Shown piece by piece: positions 1-9,653 of a stretch of DNA of 64,000 nucleotides (its first letter is position 1; each line of letters starts with the position of its first letter). The position numbers were made by a program, and so were the translations under genes. This DNA is from Pseudomonadota bacterium (lineage in GTDB: Bacteria > Desulfobacterota > Syntrophorhabdia > Syntrophorhabdales > Syntrophorhabdaceae). The stretch lies in contig JAPLKC010000084.1 in assembly GCA_026388255.1 (NCBI GenBank), positions 26,419 to 90,418 on the forward strand, in the 5' to 3' direction. The notes under the pieces were generated by a model. That model was not told the DNA's origin. It saw only the letters and a list, made by a program, of their open reading frames with translations, and made no database searches.

Positions 1-47
1 ATAGGGCTTTTTGATAAGAGAATAGAAAATCTTTTTGGAGGAAACAT

Positions 48-833
48 ATGAAATTCAAAGATAAAGTTATATTTGTTACAGGGGGGACGAATGGACTGGG
101 TAAGGCAATGGCAAAGGCATTTCTCGAAGAAGGGGCGCTTGTGGGAGTAAACGGAAGAAATAAGGAATCTATCGCAAAATTTGAAGAAGAGTTCAATGAT
201 AAACAGACGATGGTCTTTAATGCAGATATTACAAACTATGATGAGATGGAAGGTGTTGTTGAAAAGGTTTTTGAAACATGGGGCAGAATTGATGTATTGA
301 TAAACAATGCCGGGGTTATCAACCCCCTTACGGTGTCTGAAAAGATGAAAAAAGAGGATTTTGACAGGGTAATCGATGTAAACCTGAAAGGTACTTTCTA
401 TGTGACACAGATTTTCGGTAGAAAAATGATAGAGCAGAAACAAGGAAGAATTCTATTTATTGCATCACAGGTGGCACACATGGGGGAAAAGGGTTTCCTG
501 CCTTATTCAATCAGCAAGTCTGCCCTTATGTTAATGACAAAGTCCCTTGCTTATGAGTGGTCAAAATATGGTGTTACCACCTGTGCAGTTGCGCCCGGTT
601 TTATGAAGGGTGGTATGAATGAGGGTTTAATAAGAAAAGAGGCCTTTGTGGATTACCTCTCAAAAAGAACGCCTATGGGCAGGATGGGTAATATAGAAGA
701 GCTTGTATCCCTTATACTTTTTCTCGCTTCAAACGATGCCCGATATATAAACGGCGAGACTATAACCATGGATGGCGGCATGACCGGCTTTACGCAGGAA
801 TCTCTGTTGGATTTCATCATGAAAGGGCGATAA
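48..833 (+). CDS. SDR-family oxidoreductase (FabG-like)
   Basis: This is a classical short-chain dehydrogenase/reductase of 261 aa, a normal family length. The N-terminal cofactor loop TGGTNGLG lies at residues 11-18, the NNAG motif at 86-89, and the catalytic Ser140, Tyr153 and Lys157 (YSISK) are all present. The C-terminus has the usual INGETITMDGG stretch of FabG-like enzymes. It should reduce or oxidise a hydroxyl/keto group with NAD(P)H in the cytoplasm; the substrate cannot be read from sequence. The ATG at 48 follows a good ribosome binding site (GGAGG at 37-41). The next gene begins 1 nt after the stop, so it is co-transcribed with a membrane protein and probably an acyltransferase/acyl-ACP ligase, which hints at fatty-acid or lipid metabolism. 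Confidence 0.93.
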   Translation: MKFKDKVIFVTGGTNGLGKAMAKAFLEEGALVGVNGRNKESIAKFEEEFNDKQTMVFNADITNYDEMEGVVEKVFETWGRIDVLINNAGVINPLTVSEKMKKEDFDRVIDVNLKGTFYVTQIFGRKMIEQKQGRILFIASQVAHMGEKGFLPYSISKSALMLMTKSLAYEWSKYGVTTCAVAPGFMKGGMNEGLIRKEAFVDYLSKRTPMGRMGNIEELVSLILFLASNDARYINGETITMDGGMTGFTQESLLDFIMKGR

Positions 834-834
834 G

Positions 835-1494
835 ATGGAACTCTTTCCCTTCATACAATTTACATTAAATACACAATATTTCATGCGTTGGATTTCCGGC
901 GGGATCATCCTCTATATCCCTGTCCTTAATTTTTTCTCACTGGGTTATCTGGCAAAGGCATCGAGGCTTCTTATGATAGGCAGTGTCGGGCTTCCCACAT
1001 GGGAAAGGAAAAGTGAGATATGGATGGAAGGGGTAAAACTCCTTTTTATTTTTATACTTTATGAGGCCATACCGTTTTTTCTTTTTTCTTTCGGGTTTTT
1101 TCTTACAACCTTAACCAGTATAACGGCTTTTTTTGGACACATACTTATCAAATTATCTTATCTTGCCCTTTTTCTGTGTTCTTTTTTCATCCCCTTTGCC
1201 TTTGCTGCATTTTCCGAAGTAAGCGATTTTAAAAAAGCGCTTGAATTCGACAAGATTCTCAATGGAATAAAAGAGGTGTTCATTCCATACGCAGGAGGGT
1301 ATATAGGTGCTCTCATTGTCCTTTATATCTGCAAGATAGTCATTCGTATTCCATATCTCGTCGGGTTTATCCTTTCGTCCGCCCTTACTTATTATACCCT
1401 TCTCATTGCAACATATTACTTTACCCGGTTATATATTAAAACGACTCTTTCTGAAGATAAGATAACAGAGAAAGATATTCAGGGTAGCGAGTGA
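835..1494 (+). CDS. DUF4013-like integral membrane protein
   Basis: A 219-aa, very hydrophobic protein with about five predicted membrane segments (roughly residues 20-42, 68-90, 95-122, 150-170 and 172-195). The motif around residues 35-56 (FSLGYLAKASRLL followed by a conserved Pro-Trp turn) resembles DUF4013 proteins, a family of unknown function. The start ATG lies 1 nt downstream of the SDR stop, implying translational coupling. The C-terminal ~20 residues are charged and probably cytoplasmic. No catalytic motif is visible. The neighbours suggest a role at the membrane in lipid handling, but that is inference. Confidence 0.75.
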   Translation: MELFPFIQFTLNTQYFMRWISGGIILYIPVLNFFSLGYLAKASRLLMIGSVGLPTWERKSEIWMEGVKLLFIFILYEAIPFFLFSFGFFLTTLTSITAFFGHILIKLSYLALFLCSFFIPFAFAAFSEVSDFKKALEFDKILNGIKEVFIPYAGGYIGALIVLYICKIVIRIPYLVGFILSSALTYYTLLIATYYFTRLYIKTTLSEDKITEKDIQGSE

Positions 1495-1579
1495 TCGAAG
1501 GAGGGACAAGGATACCAATTTTCGCCACTCTAAAATCAACTTGACAAACTATCCGGTTACATATATAAACGAAACAAAA

Positions 1580-3718
1580 ATGAATATTATTTTAGAAAAG
1601 AGTGCGAGAGCCTTGTTCAGGTTCTACTTTCGTTTTTTCCATAACATTAAAATTGAAGGTAGCGAAAACATACCGAAGAGCCCGGGTAAACTGATCATTA
1701 TTGCAAATCATGAGAGCTTGCTGGACGGTCTGATTATCTGGACATATCTGGATTTGAAATTCAAGATTGTTGTTGACAGGACGAGGGCGCAGGAATGGCT
1801 GCTGAAGCCCTTTATGCAGAATACATATACCATACAGATAGATTCTATGAACCCCTATTCACTGAAAGGGGTGATAGAAAAGGTCAATCAAGGCATTCCC
1901 CTGCTCATTTTTCCTGAAGGCCGTATCACAAGGACCGGCGGCATTATGAAAATCTATGAAGGCACAGGCTTTGCTGCTTATAAGGCAGGCGCAAGGATAC
2001 TCCCTGTATACCTGAAGAATACCTTTTCAACGATCTTTTCAAAAAAACAGGGTAAGAGAAAGATTTTTGCCCCTATAACAATGAGCATCGGGAAGGTACA
2101 TGAACCTATAGATGTTGCGGATCTGCTGCCGCGGAAACGAAAAAAGGAGGCTGCAGCGATCATCTACAAGCTCCTCTGTAATGCATCCTATGAGGCCCAT
2201 AATAAGCCGTCCACATTAGGACATGAATTTATAAGTGCCTGTAAAAAACATCGGAACAAGATACTCTATAAGGATGTCACAAAGAATGAGATAAGTTATA
2301 AAAAGGCGCTGACAGGCGCCTTTATCCTTGGCAGCCATCTTTCACACATCCAGGACCAACATATAGGGATACTGCTTCCAAATCTTACGGCAACCGCATT
2401 GATTTTCATGGGTTTACAGCTTTTTAGGAAGGTCCCGGTTTTTCTCAATTACTCAAGCGGACCGGGTGCATTAAAACATGCTATGGAACTTGGCGATCTG
2501 CATGTTATTGTAACGTCACGCAAGTTTATTGAAACCATAAAGATTGATTATGCTGTCTTTGAGGGGAAAAGGCTTGCCTTCATAGATGATCTAAGGCAGG
2601 AAATCCGTCTTGGAGATAAACTGCTCGGTTTGTGGAGAAGCGCACATCCGGGGTCATTTTCCAGGGTTTTACCTGATGAGCATAAAGAAACAGCGGTCAT
2701 CCTCTACACATCAGGCTCTGAAGGCGTGCCCAAAGGGGTTTGCCTGTCCCATGAAAACATCATTTCCAATATCCATCAGTCACTCTCAAGGATAGATCTG
2801 AGAGAAACCGATTACTTTTTGAATGCACTCCCCATGTTCCACAGCTTCGGACTGACCGTGGGGACAATTCTTCCTATGTTTGCCGGAGCAAAGGTTTTTC
2901 TCTATGTAAGCCCCCTGCACTACAGGATTGTACCGGAGATCGCCTATGATCAGGGTTGTACCGTCTTAATGGGGACAAACACATTTTTGAACGGCTTCAG
3001 TAAAAAAGCTCACCCCTATGACTTCCACGCAATGCGTTACATATTCTGCGGCGCCGAGGCCCTAAGCGACGCAGTCTTTGAAAGGTATGCGAAGACATAC
3101 GGCATCCGGATATTGTCCGGCTACGGAGTCACAGAATGTTCGCCAGTCATCAGTATCAATAATGCACTTGAGCATGAGTATGGAACAGTAGGGAAAATAC
3201 TGCCTGGCATAGAGCATAAACTCATGCCCGTTGAAGGCGTAGACAACAAAAACGGTCATGTGGGCCGGCTTTATGTGAAGGGTAAAAATGTGATGAAGGG
3301 GTATCTTAAGAATGAGAAGGCAAACCGAAAATACCTCATTGAAAATCAGGGCTGGTATGATACAGGGGATATTGTAGAGATAACTGATGAGGGTTTCTCC
3401 AGGATTGTAGGCAGATTAAAACGATTCTCTAAGATAAGCGGCGAGATGATATCATTAACCGCCATAGAAGAAGCATTAACAAGGGAGTTTGGCGATCGTA
3501 AAGATATAGCCGTAATGGCAGTTGCAGATGAAAGGAGGGGCGAGAAACTCATTCTTATTACTAATAACCGGCAGATCGAATTAAAGACCGCAAGGGAAAA
3601 ATTAAAAACAAGGGGATTCTCAGAGCTTGCCTGTCCAAAAGATATACGGTTTACAAAAGAGATTCCGAAGCTTGGCAGCGGCAAAGTGGATTATATGAAA
3701 CTAAAAGAAATGATATGA
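1580..3718 (+). CDS. aas: Aas-like bifunctional acyltransferase / acyl-[ACP] ligase
   Basis: The N-terminal ~200 residues form a PlsC-type acyltransferase with the catalytic box NHESLLD (HX4D) and the glycerol-phosphate loop FPEGRITRTGG. From about residue 230 to the end is an AMP-binding (ANL) ligase with the P-loop YTSGSEGVPKG, the GYGVTE motif, the YDTGDI motif and the C-terminal catalytic lysine in LGSGKVDY. The domain order matches E. coli Aas, which re-acylates lyso-phosphatidylethanolamine with acyl-ACP. Length (~712 aa) is also Aas-like. No lplT flippase gene is adjacent. I chose the ATG at 1580; a TTG at 1541 would add 13 residues, and neither has a convincing ribosome binding site (a GGAGG at ~1500 is too far). 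It converges on the histidine kinase with a single base between stops. Confidence 0.87.
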   Translation: MNIILEKSARALFRFYFRFFHNIKIEGSENIPKSPGKLIIIANHESLLDGLIIWTYLDLKFKIVVDRTRAQEWLLKPFMQNTYTIQIDSMNPYSLKGVIEKVNQGIPLLIFPEGRITRTGGIMKIYEGTGFAAYKAGARILPVYLKNTFSTIFSKKQGKRKIFAPITMSIGKVHEPIDVADLLPRKRKKEAAAIIYKLLCNASYEAHNKPSTLGHEFISACKKHRNKILYKDVTKNEISYKKALTGAFILGSHLSHIQDQHIGILLPNLTATALIFMGLQLFRKVPVFLNYSSGPGALKHAMELGDLHVIVTSRKFIETIKIDYAVFEGKRLAFIDDLRQEIRLGDKLLGLWRSAHPGSFSRVLPDEHKETAVILYTSGSEGVPKGVCLSHENIISNIHQSLSRIDLRETDYFLNALPMFHSFGLTVGTILPMFAGAKVFLYVSPLHYRIVPEIAYDQGCTVLMGTNTFLNGFSKKAHPYDFHAMRYIFCGAEALSDAVFERYAKTYGIRILSGYGVTECSPVISINNALEHEYGTVGKILPGIEHKLMPVEGVDNKNGHVGRLYVKGKNVMKGYLKNEKANRKYLIENQGWYDTGDIVEITDEGFSRIVGRLKRFSKISGEMISLTAIEEALTREFGDRKDIAVMAVADERRGEKLILITNNRQIELKTAREKLKTRGFSELACPKDIRFTKEIPKLGSGKVDYMKLKEMI

Positions 3719-3719
3719 C

Positions 3720-5798
3720 TTATTGCAGCGTTTTTCTTTTATCCAAGGCTTCCCTTATCTTAATTGCGATATCTTCAAAGGAATAGGGTTTTTGGAGCAC
3801 TTCAACGCCCTGTTTGAGGATAAAATCAGTATGGCTGCCGTTTAGGCTGTATCCTGTTACAAAAAGACACGCCACATCGGGTTTTATTTTTTTTATTTCT
3901 TCATAGACTTCGCGTCCGCTAAGCTTGGGCATAACCACATCAAGGATGACAAAGTCAATTTCGTCATGCCTTTCTGTAAAGATATTAAGGCCCTCTTCTC
4001 CGTCTGAAGCAATAATAATGTTGTACCCAAGGGCCTGGAGAATTTCTGATATAATCTTCCTCATATCTTCATCATCTTCAACAATAAATATTGTTTCATA
4101 TCCTCCTTTTATGGTTTTTTCTGCAAGATCTTCGCTTTCTACAACGGTCTCATCTACTGACGGAATGTATATTTTGAATGTAGTGCCTTTGCCGGGCTCA
4201 CTGTAAACATTAATAAAACCTTTATGCTGCTTGACGATACCATATACAACAGAAAGCCCGAGTCCGCTTCCGATATCCTTTGTTGTAAAAAAGGGCTCAT
4301 AAATTTTGTTTACAATGTTTCTGGGAATACCATATCCTGTGTCCGTAACAGAAAGCACAACATAATTCCCTGGTTTTAAATCAGGATAAAAGCTTGAGTA
4401 TTCCTGGCTTATCTGTGAAGCATATGTTTCTACTGTTAATTTTCCCCCTTCAGACATGGCATCTCTTGCATTTACCACAAGATTAAGCAAAACCTGGTTG
4501 ATCTGTGTAACATCAGCCTTTATTTTAGGGAGTTCGGGGGAAAGAATCATGTTAATATCGATATGCTCTCCTATTACCCTTTGGATCATTTTTGTAAAGC
4601 TTACAAGGACTTCTTCTAAATCGACCACCTTCAGCTCAAGTACCTGACGGCTGCTGAAAGCAAGGAGCTGTTTTACGAAGTCCGCTGCACGGGAAGTAGC
4701 TTTTTCGATTGTGGAACAGTATTCATATATCTTGTTTTCCGGCGATGAATGCAGTTTTGCAAGCTGTGTGTTGCCCAATATTACACCAAGCATATTATTG
4801 AAATCATGGGCTATACCGCCTGCAAGTCGTCCAACAGTCTCTAATTTCTGCGATTGAAGAAGTTGCTCTTCCAATATCTTCTCTTTGCTCATATCAAGAA
4901 GCGTACCTATAAAGGACAGATTCCCCTGGTATGTTATATAGCTTCCAGTGGCTTTAATAGGTCGTATTTCGCCGGATTTATTACGGATTCTAAAATCAAA
5001 CCTGGCTGTTTCCCATACCTCCTTGATCTTTTTCATTTCATCCTTGACAAGAGGTAAATCTTCCGGCAGCACAAAATCTTTCGGCCCGAGCTTATCAACA
5101 AGCTCATCGTATTTATATCCATAAATCTCACAGAATCTTTTGTTGACAAACCTGAACAACTTGTTTCGAACAATGAAGACACCAAAATGAGACTCTTCGA
5201 CTATGCTTCTATATTTCGCTTCAGACTCAAAAAGCGCCATTTCAGCAAGTTTTCGCTCAGTGACATTCCTTACAATGGCAATGATCTGGTTTTCCGGCAC
5301 CGGTATCAGCCTTGCTTCGTAGTAGTTATCCTTGCCGTCTAAAGTGATGGAATATTCCATATTGACTGCTGATATTGTTTCTTTTATCCGTTCCAGGGCA
5401 CTTTTGAAAATGTTCGCAATATTTTCAATGGGAATTTCATATATCTTGTTTCCAATAAGTCTTTCCCTTGCAATATAGAGATCGGAAGTATTGCCTGTCT
5501 TACAGTCGATGATGGTGCCTTCATAATCCAGGCGGAAAAAAAGGTCCGGTATCGCCTCGAAGATTGCCCTCATTTCAGAATTTGTCTGGAGAAGTTCATG
5601 TGAGCTTAATTCAAGGGAGCGCTCAAGCATATTACGGTCCATATCGAATTCCTGATATGCATCATTAATCGATTCAATAAATGCTTGCCATTGAGCTGGA
5701 ATTACGAATGAGTCACCGAAAGATCTCTTTAGCTGACGCCGAAGCAAGCTATGCATAATTGTTTTATCCATAGGCTGTTTTTTGCTATTTCTCCTCAA
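3720..5798 (-). CDS. PAS-containing hybrid sensor histidine kinase with C-terminal receiver
   Basis: A 692-aa soluble hybrid kinase. A short N-terminal helical region (1-75) precedes two PAS domains (about 76-185 and 195-308). The dimerisation/phosphoacceptor domain carries His331 in GGIAHDFNNML, followed by an ATPase domain with the N box (LNLVVNARDAM), the G1 box (DTGYGIP) and the G2 box (GSGLGLSVV). The receiver domain at the C-terminus has the acidic pair EDDED, the phosphoacceptor Asp620 (FVILDVVMP) and the conserved Lys in LQKPY. No membrane segment is seen. The start overlaps the end of the FIST gene by 14 bp, so the two are translated together; the FIST protein is likely its ligand-sensing partner. 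No DNA-binding output is encoded nearby. Confidence 0.93.
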   Translation of the reverse strand: MRRNSKKQPMDKTIMHSLLRRQLKRSFGDSFVIPAQWQAFIESINDAYQEFDMDRNMLERSLELSSHELLQTNSEMRAIFEAIPDLFFRLDYEGTIIDCKTGNTSDLYIARERLIGNKIYEIPIENIANIFKSALERIKETISAVNMEYSITLDGKDNYYEARLIPVPENQIIAIVRNVTERKLAEMALFESEAKYRSIVEESHFGVFIVRNKLFRFVNKRFCEIYGYKYDELVDKLGPKDFVLPEDLPLVKDEMKKIKEVWETARFDFRIRNKSGEIRPIKATGSYITYQGNLSFIGTLLDMSKEKILEEQLLQSQKLETVGRLAGGIAHDFNNMLGVILGNTQLAKLHSSPENKIYEYCSTIEKATSRAADFVKQLLAFSSRQVLELKVVDLEEVLVSFTKMIQRVIGEHIDINMILSPELPKIKADVTQINQVLLNLVVNARDAMSEGGKLTVETYASQISQEYSSFYPDLKPGNYVVLSVTDTGYGIPRNIVNKIYEPFFTTKDIGSGLGLSVVYGIVKQHKGFINVYSEPGKGTTFKIYIPSVDETVVESEDLAEKTIKGGYETIFIVEDDEDMRKIISEILQALGYNIIIASDGEEGLNIFTERHDEIDFVILDVVMPKLSGREVYEEIKKIKPDVACLFVTGYSLNGSHTDFILKQGVEVLQKPYSFEDIAIKIREALDKRKTLQ

Positions 5799-6927
5799 AA
5801 AATGTGGTAATGGTCATGGTCTGATTATGCAGTGAACACTGTGCGCCGGGCATAAAAGGAGATATCTCCCCATAAGAATAAAATCCTGTCATTGTAGTAT
5901 GGTTTCCGAAAATATCACCGGCAATCTCCACCTCTTCTTCTGTCCGCTGTTTGAGCACCAATTTCCTGCCTACACAGCTTATAAGAATAGCAAGATCAGG
6001 GGAACGGGAATCTATAGCCTCATAGCTCGTTTTTGCTGCACCATGAGCCCCGTCAATGAGTCGTTCGAAATTTGCCTTCATAAAGCGTGCGTATGCCCCT
6101 TCAGGGATATCCCCTGCGAAGGTCATACTCTGGTTTTCATCGTCGACTGAGAGGATTGTCCTCACTATTCCGGCTTGGCCGCTCTTGGTCCTTATACTCA
6201 AAGGGAAGAGCAGTCCTGTGGCCGGCAAACCCTTGGCATGTTCGCCGAGATATAGTTTGTAGGTTTCCAAAGCAGATTTTCCGTCCAATTCATAAAGTAC
6301 ATTTTCTTTTGATTTTGTTATAAGTCGTTCAGGACCAAAGGGGTCCCAGCCTCCCATAGAACCGAAACCTATTTTAAGTTTATTTCCATAAAATCCGACA
6401 ATGGCGATTGTATTTTGTTTCGGAATATCATCCCAACAAACCAACGTTTTCCCAAAACGTGCACCATCTGCGGCAAGACCGCCTGTAATGGTAACCCCTT
6501 CAGGCAGGCACCCGGTCAACCCCCTTACCAGTTCACTGCCGTTTACATTAAGACCGTCGGAGAGGACAAAGACATGTGTCAGGTTTTCCTTGTCTATAGA
6601 GCGGGCAAGCTGCTCGCCGGCTTCAAAACTGCTCTCGACATTTCCCAATTCGATCTTGGCGCCTTTGAGATGCGTAGATTCAAACTGGATTGCCGTAACG
6701 ACAATGGAGTTATCATATACACTGGTGCCGCATATTTCCCCGGCAGTAGAACAACCGAGGATGTGTGCTTCAGGGTATAATTCTCTGATTTCCTGAAAGA
6801 CTTTAAAGCCTTCGCAGATTGCCGTTGTTCCGAACACACAAACCAGTTGCGCATTGCTCTTCAAGCTCTCTCCACGTACAGACAGCCATCCTGTATCCTC
6901 TTTCCAAATAATTTGTTCGGTTTTCAT
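5785..6927 (-). CDS. FIST-domain sensory protein
   Basis: A 380-aa protein matching the FIST N plus FIST C arrangement. The N-terminal half has the typical LGCSTAGEI stretch and the GGLAADG motif. The C-terminal half ends with the family signature GFYSYGEISPF near residue 350. FIST domains are thought to bind small ligands, possibly amino acids, and sit next to or are fused with histidine kinases and diguanylate cyclases. Here the gene directly precedes and overlaps a PAS hybrid histidine kinase. There is no signal peptide, so sensing is cytoplasmic. The ATG at 6927 follows a GAGGGG ribosome binding site. Confidence 0.9.
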   Translation of the reverse strand: MKTEQIIWKEDTGWLSVRGESLKSNAQLVCVFGTTAICEGFKVFQEIRELYPEAHILGCSTAGEICGTSVYDNSIVVTAIQFESTHLKGAKIELGNVESSFEAGEQLARSIDKENLTHVFVLSDGLNVNGSELVRGLTGCLPEGVTITGGLAADGARFGKTLVCWDDIPKQNTIAIVGFYGNKLKIGFGSMGGWDPFGPERLITKSKENVLYELDGKSALETYKLYLGEHAKGLPATGLLFPLSIRTKSGQAGIVRTILSVDDENQSMTFAGDIPEGAYARFMKANFERLIDGAHGAAKTSYEAIDSRSPDLAILISCVGRKLVLKQRTEEEVEIAGDIFGNHTTMTGFYSYGEISPFMPGAQCSLHNQTMTITTFFEEK

Positions 6928-6999
6928 GCTTAACCCCTCAATAAGCTAAAGATTGCATAACCATGTTCATTACTGTTATCGCATAATTATATTATACAC

Positions 7000-7614
7000 T
7001 TAATCCTGCTGTACACAACCGTATTTCTTATCAACACATACAAGGTAGATTTCCGAGCTGGCGGTTCTTGATGCAACAGGCTTGAACACGGTAACCTTTT
7101 TAAAAAGTTTTTTCAGATTCAGATTTATGTCGCTAAAGGTGTCTGAGAAAAATGATTTCAAAAAGGCGTCCCCGCCTCTCTTCAACCCCTCCAGTATGAT
7201 ATCATAAACGGCATAATATAGTTCCTCTATGTTTTTATTGTCCACTTCACGTATACCGGTAAGATTCGGCGCAATATCACAGGTAATAACATCAAAATGT
7301 TTCATGGCATGTTTGCCAAGGAGTTCTTTAATATTGATATCCCTGATATCGCATGTAACGGTTATTGTATTATGAGCTTGGAATGGTTTCAGGGGCAGTA
7401 TATCTATACCGATTACCATACCCTCCTGCCCTACGATGCCGGAAATTACCTGCATAAAGCTGCCGGGTGCACACCCGATGTCCAGGACTTTATCCCCTTT
7501 CCTTATAAAATGAAATTTATCAAGGGCCTCTTTTAACTTATAGGCGCTCCGAGCCCTGTAGCCGTCTTTTTTTGCCTTTTTAAAAAAGGTGTCTTTGGGA
7601 ACAAATTTACCCAT
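7000..7614 (-). CDS. rlmE: 23S rRNA (uridine-2'-O)-methyltransferase RlmE (FtsJ)
   Basis: A 204-aa Rossmann-fold methyltransferase of the RrmJ/FtsJ family, of normal length. The N-terminus has RSAYKLKE with the first catalytic Lys (residue 26), and the SAM-binding loop reads LDIGCAPGSF (45-54). The second catalytic Asp is in CDIAPNLTG (~residue 115), and the third catalytic residue Lys is in GGDAFLKSFF. The family transfers a methyl group from SAM to U2552 in the 23S A-loop during large-subunit maturation. It overlaps the preceding unknown gene by 8 bp, so both probably form one transcript. Confidence 0.93.
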   Translation of the reverse strand: MGKFVPKDTFFKKAKKDGYRARSAYKLKEALDKFHFIRKGDKVLDIGCAPGSFMQVISGIVGQEGMVIGIDILPLKPFQAHNTITVTCDIRDINIKELLGKHAMKHFDVITCDIAPNLTGIREVDNKNIEELYYAVYDIILEGLKRGGDAFLKSFFSDTFSDINLNLKKLFKKVTVFKPVASRTASSEIYLVCVDKKYGCVQQD

Positions 7615-8686
7615 ACGGGTTTTTAATAAGGCCCGGTTGTTTTACTTCCGATTTGTCAAAGACCTTCTTAGTAAAATGAGTTAACACATTTTGAGAGACA
7701 TCCTTATCCTGTAGGCATTCCGTCAGCCCCTTGTAATATGGAAATTCATTGAGGCCGTGAAAAATATACGCATAATCTTCCAGCAGCCTCTTTATCAATG
7801 GGATTTTAGATTTCAGTTCTTCCGATTCAAGAAGCTTTGCTATGAATGCATGTTTTTTTTCTTCAACCATATAAGGCGGCAGTATAATGGCCGAACCTCC
7901 TCCGATATTGTTATACGTCTTTTTATCTTCCTTAAGGTTCTTCCAATCAAGAGAAAAAGGCTCAAATACGGGATGTTGTAATATCTTTTCTATAGGCAGA
8001 GACCGTGTTGTTTCCGGAATTATAAGGTTATATATATCCTTTGGTTTTCTGATATTATTTGTTATGGTTGCGATAAATTGGTTCAATTTGTTTATCTCTT
8101 CTTTATGTTTGCCTGATCGGGCAGCAGCCTCTTCCAACAAATAGCCCGCATATACGGGGGATATATCAACCATGGTCATGTTTCCCTTTGTGTCTCCAGG
8201 ATGTTCCTTCATGATATTCTTGATTCCGGCTTTATCGACAGGCCCACTCGTCAGTTTAAAAAGTCCATTGGAAAAATGAAGGGCAGCATTGAAAAATATG
8301 AAGTTATTCTTCTTTAACCCATAGGATGCAACTATCAATCTCATATGCTCAATGTCGTAATTTGACATAAGCGCCCTGTGTTCCCTTACTTCTTCAACCC
8401 TCTTCAGAACCGTCCCGGCTGCTACCTTCGGCTCTTCTGTCTTTATTCCTAACGTTTTCAGTGTAAAGAGCAATCGCCTCATTTGTTTCTGAATGTCTTT
8501 ATCCGTCTCACCAGTATATAAAGCATTGAGATAAACCCCTGCAGTTTCATCCTTTATGCCTCTCAAGGATGTTAAAAACATTACCTTATCGTTTTTTGAT
8601 AACTGTTGAAATGCATTGAGGCTGTCATCCATAGTACCTGATACTTTTATGTCGTTAATGACTTTTTCAACCGCAGATTGTTCCAT
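7607..8686 (-). CDS. Uncharacterised 359-aa cytoplasmic protein
   Basis: I do not recognise this protein. It is largely helical and charged, with no signal peptide, membrane segment or obvious catalytic motif. A glycine-rich, Asn-rich stretch (NNIGGGSAIILPPYM, around residue 255-270) is the most distinctive element. It begins at an ATG (8686) and its 3' end overlaps rlmE by 8 bp, which argues for coupled translation. A link to ribosome or RNA metabolism would be guilt by association only. The reading frame is intact over 1 kb and has codon use like its neighbours, so it is very likely a real gene. Confidence 0.8.
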   Translation of the reverse strand: MEQSAVEKVINDIKVSGTMDDSLNAFQQLSKNDKVMFLTSLRGIKDETAGVYLNALYTGETDKDIQKQMRRLLFTLKTLGIKTEEPKVAAGTVLKRVEEVREHRALMSNYDIEHMRLIVASYGLKKNNFIFFNAALHFSNGLFKLTSGPVDKAGIKNIMKEHPGDTKGNMTMVDISPVYAGYLLEEAAARSGKHKEEINKLNQFIATITNNIRKPKDIYNLIIPETTRSLPIEKILQHPVFEPFSLDWKNLKEDKKTYNNIGGGSAIILPPYMVEEKKHAFIAKLLESEELKSKIPLIKRLLEDYAYIFHGLNEFPYYKGLTECLQDKDVSQNVLTHFTKKVFDKSEVKQPGLIKNPYG

Positions 8687-8826
8687 ATTTTATAACCTTC
8701 TCTTTTATTATTCCGGGCGGTTTATTATAACATGAAACCCCGTGTAGCTCCAAAAGAATATAATGACAGTGGCGGCAGGAAAAATTACCTTGACCGCGTC
8801 ATGAACGTCAAAGTAAAATAGCACAC

Positions 8827-8905
8827 TAAAATAATTTTGAATTGTGAATTTTGGATTGCTGATTTTTTAAATCCAACATCTAAAATCTTAAATCTAAAAT
8901 CTTTT
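8827..8905. repeat. AT-rich imperfect inverted/direct repeat upstream of the MBL gene
   Basis: This stretch is built from short variants of one motif: AATTGTGAATTTTGGATT on the left and TCTAAAATCTTAAATCTAAAATC on the right, with AAATCCAA in between. Left GGATT/GAATTTT units can pair with right AATCC/AAAATC units, so a loose hairpin is possible. It ends 14 nt before the start of the metallo-hydrolase gene. It resembles the low-complexity intergenic repeats often scattered through genomes of this group, but copy number cannot be judged from one window. Confidence 0.4.
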
Positions 8906-8918
8906 CATGAGGTGATAC

Positions 8919-9644
8919 ATGGCTAATATAATAAATGGAGTTTATTTTATTCAGGGACAGGATGAATTCCTTCCCGATTCCCATGTCTATGTGATAGGCG
9001 AGCCATCATCGAATGACCTTTCGATTATTGATGTGGGGCTGACAGGAAAGGGTGCTTATAAAATCCAGTCTATTCAAAATATGGGGATTGAGCTTTCGGC
9101 AATCAAGCGGATTATCATGACGCATACCCATTTAGACCATATCGGCTGCTTATCCGAGATAAAAAAACATATTCCCCATGCCGAACTCTGGGTGCATAAA
9201 CTTGAAGCAGAATTACTGGAAAAAGGCGACGACAGGGGCGTATACGGCATGAATGAGTTTAAAGGCATGTGTCAGATGCAGTTTGGTCTGAAACCTGACT
9301 CATTTACCCTTACAGTAGAGCGCAAGCTTCAAGGCGGTGAAACCCTGGAGATAGGCAACATGATCTGGGAGGTAATCCACATTCCAGGGCATTCAATGGG
9401 CGGGATAGCCCTTTACAGTCCTTCTTTGGAAGTGCTTATCCCCGGAGATGTAATCTATGCAGATAATGCCATAGGTCGTTTTGACCTTTTTGGCGCAAAT
9501 CCGGATGAATTGAAGAAATCCCTTTACCTGCTTGCCGGACTGAAGGTTGACATCCTTCTTCCCGGTCATAATCAGATTGTAAAGGGACTCCCCGAAGGAT
9601 ATATCAAAAAAGTGGCAAAAACATGGGAACCATACCTGACATAG
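8919..9644 (+). CDS. Metallo-beta-lactamase-fold hydrolase
   Basis: A 241-aa MBL-fold protein with the metal-binding signature THTHLDHIG (HXHXDH, ~residues 68-76), the third ligand His in HIPGHSMGG, the bridging Asp in IPGDVIYAD and the terminal His in LPGHNQ. All five ligand motifs are intact, so a dinuclear-metal thioesterase, lactonase or glyoxalase II-like activity is likely; the substrate cannot be told. A weak GAGGTG ribosome binding site precedes the ATG. The gene is alone on this strand and converges on a small minus-strand gene 9 bp away. Confidence 0.9.
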   Translation: MANIINGVYFIQGQDEFLPDSHVYVIGEPSSNDLSIIDVGLTGKGAYKIQSIQNMGIELSAIKRIIMTHTHLDHIGCLSEIKKHIPHAELWVHKLEAELLEKGDDRGVYGMNEFKGMCQMQFGLKPDSFTLTVERKLQGGETLEIGNMIWEVIHIPGHSMGGIALYSPSLEVLIPGDVIYADNAIGRFDLFGANPDELKKSLYLLAGLKVDILLPGHNQIVKGLPEGYIKKVAKTWEPYLT

Positions 9645-9653
9645 GGCATAGCA

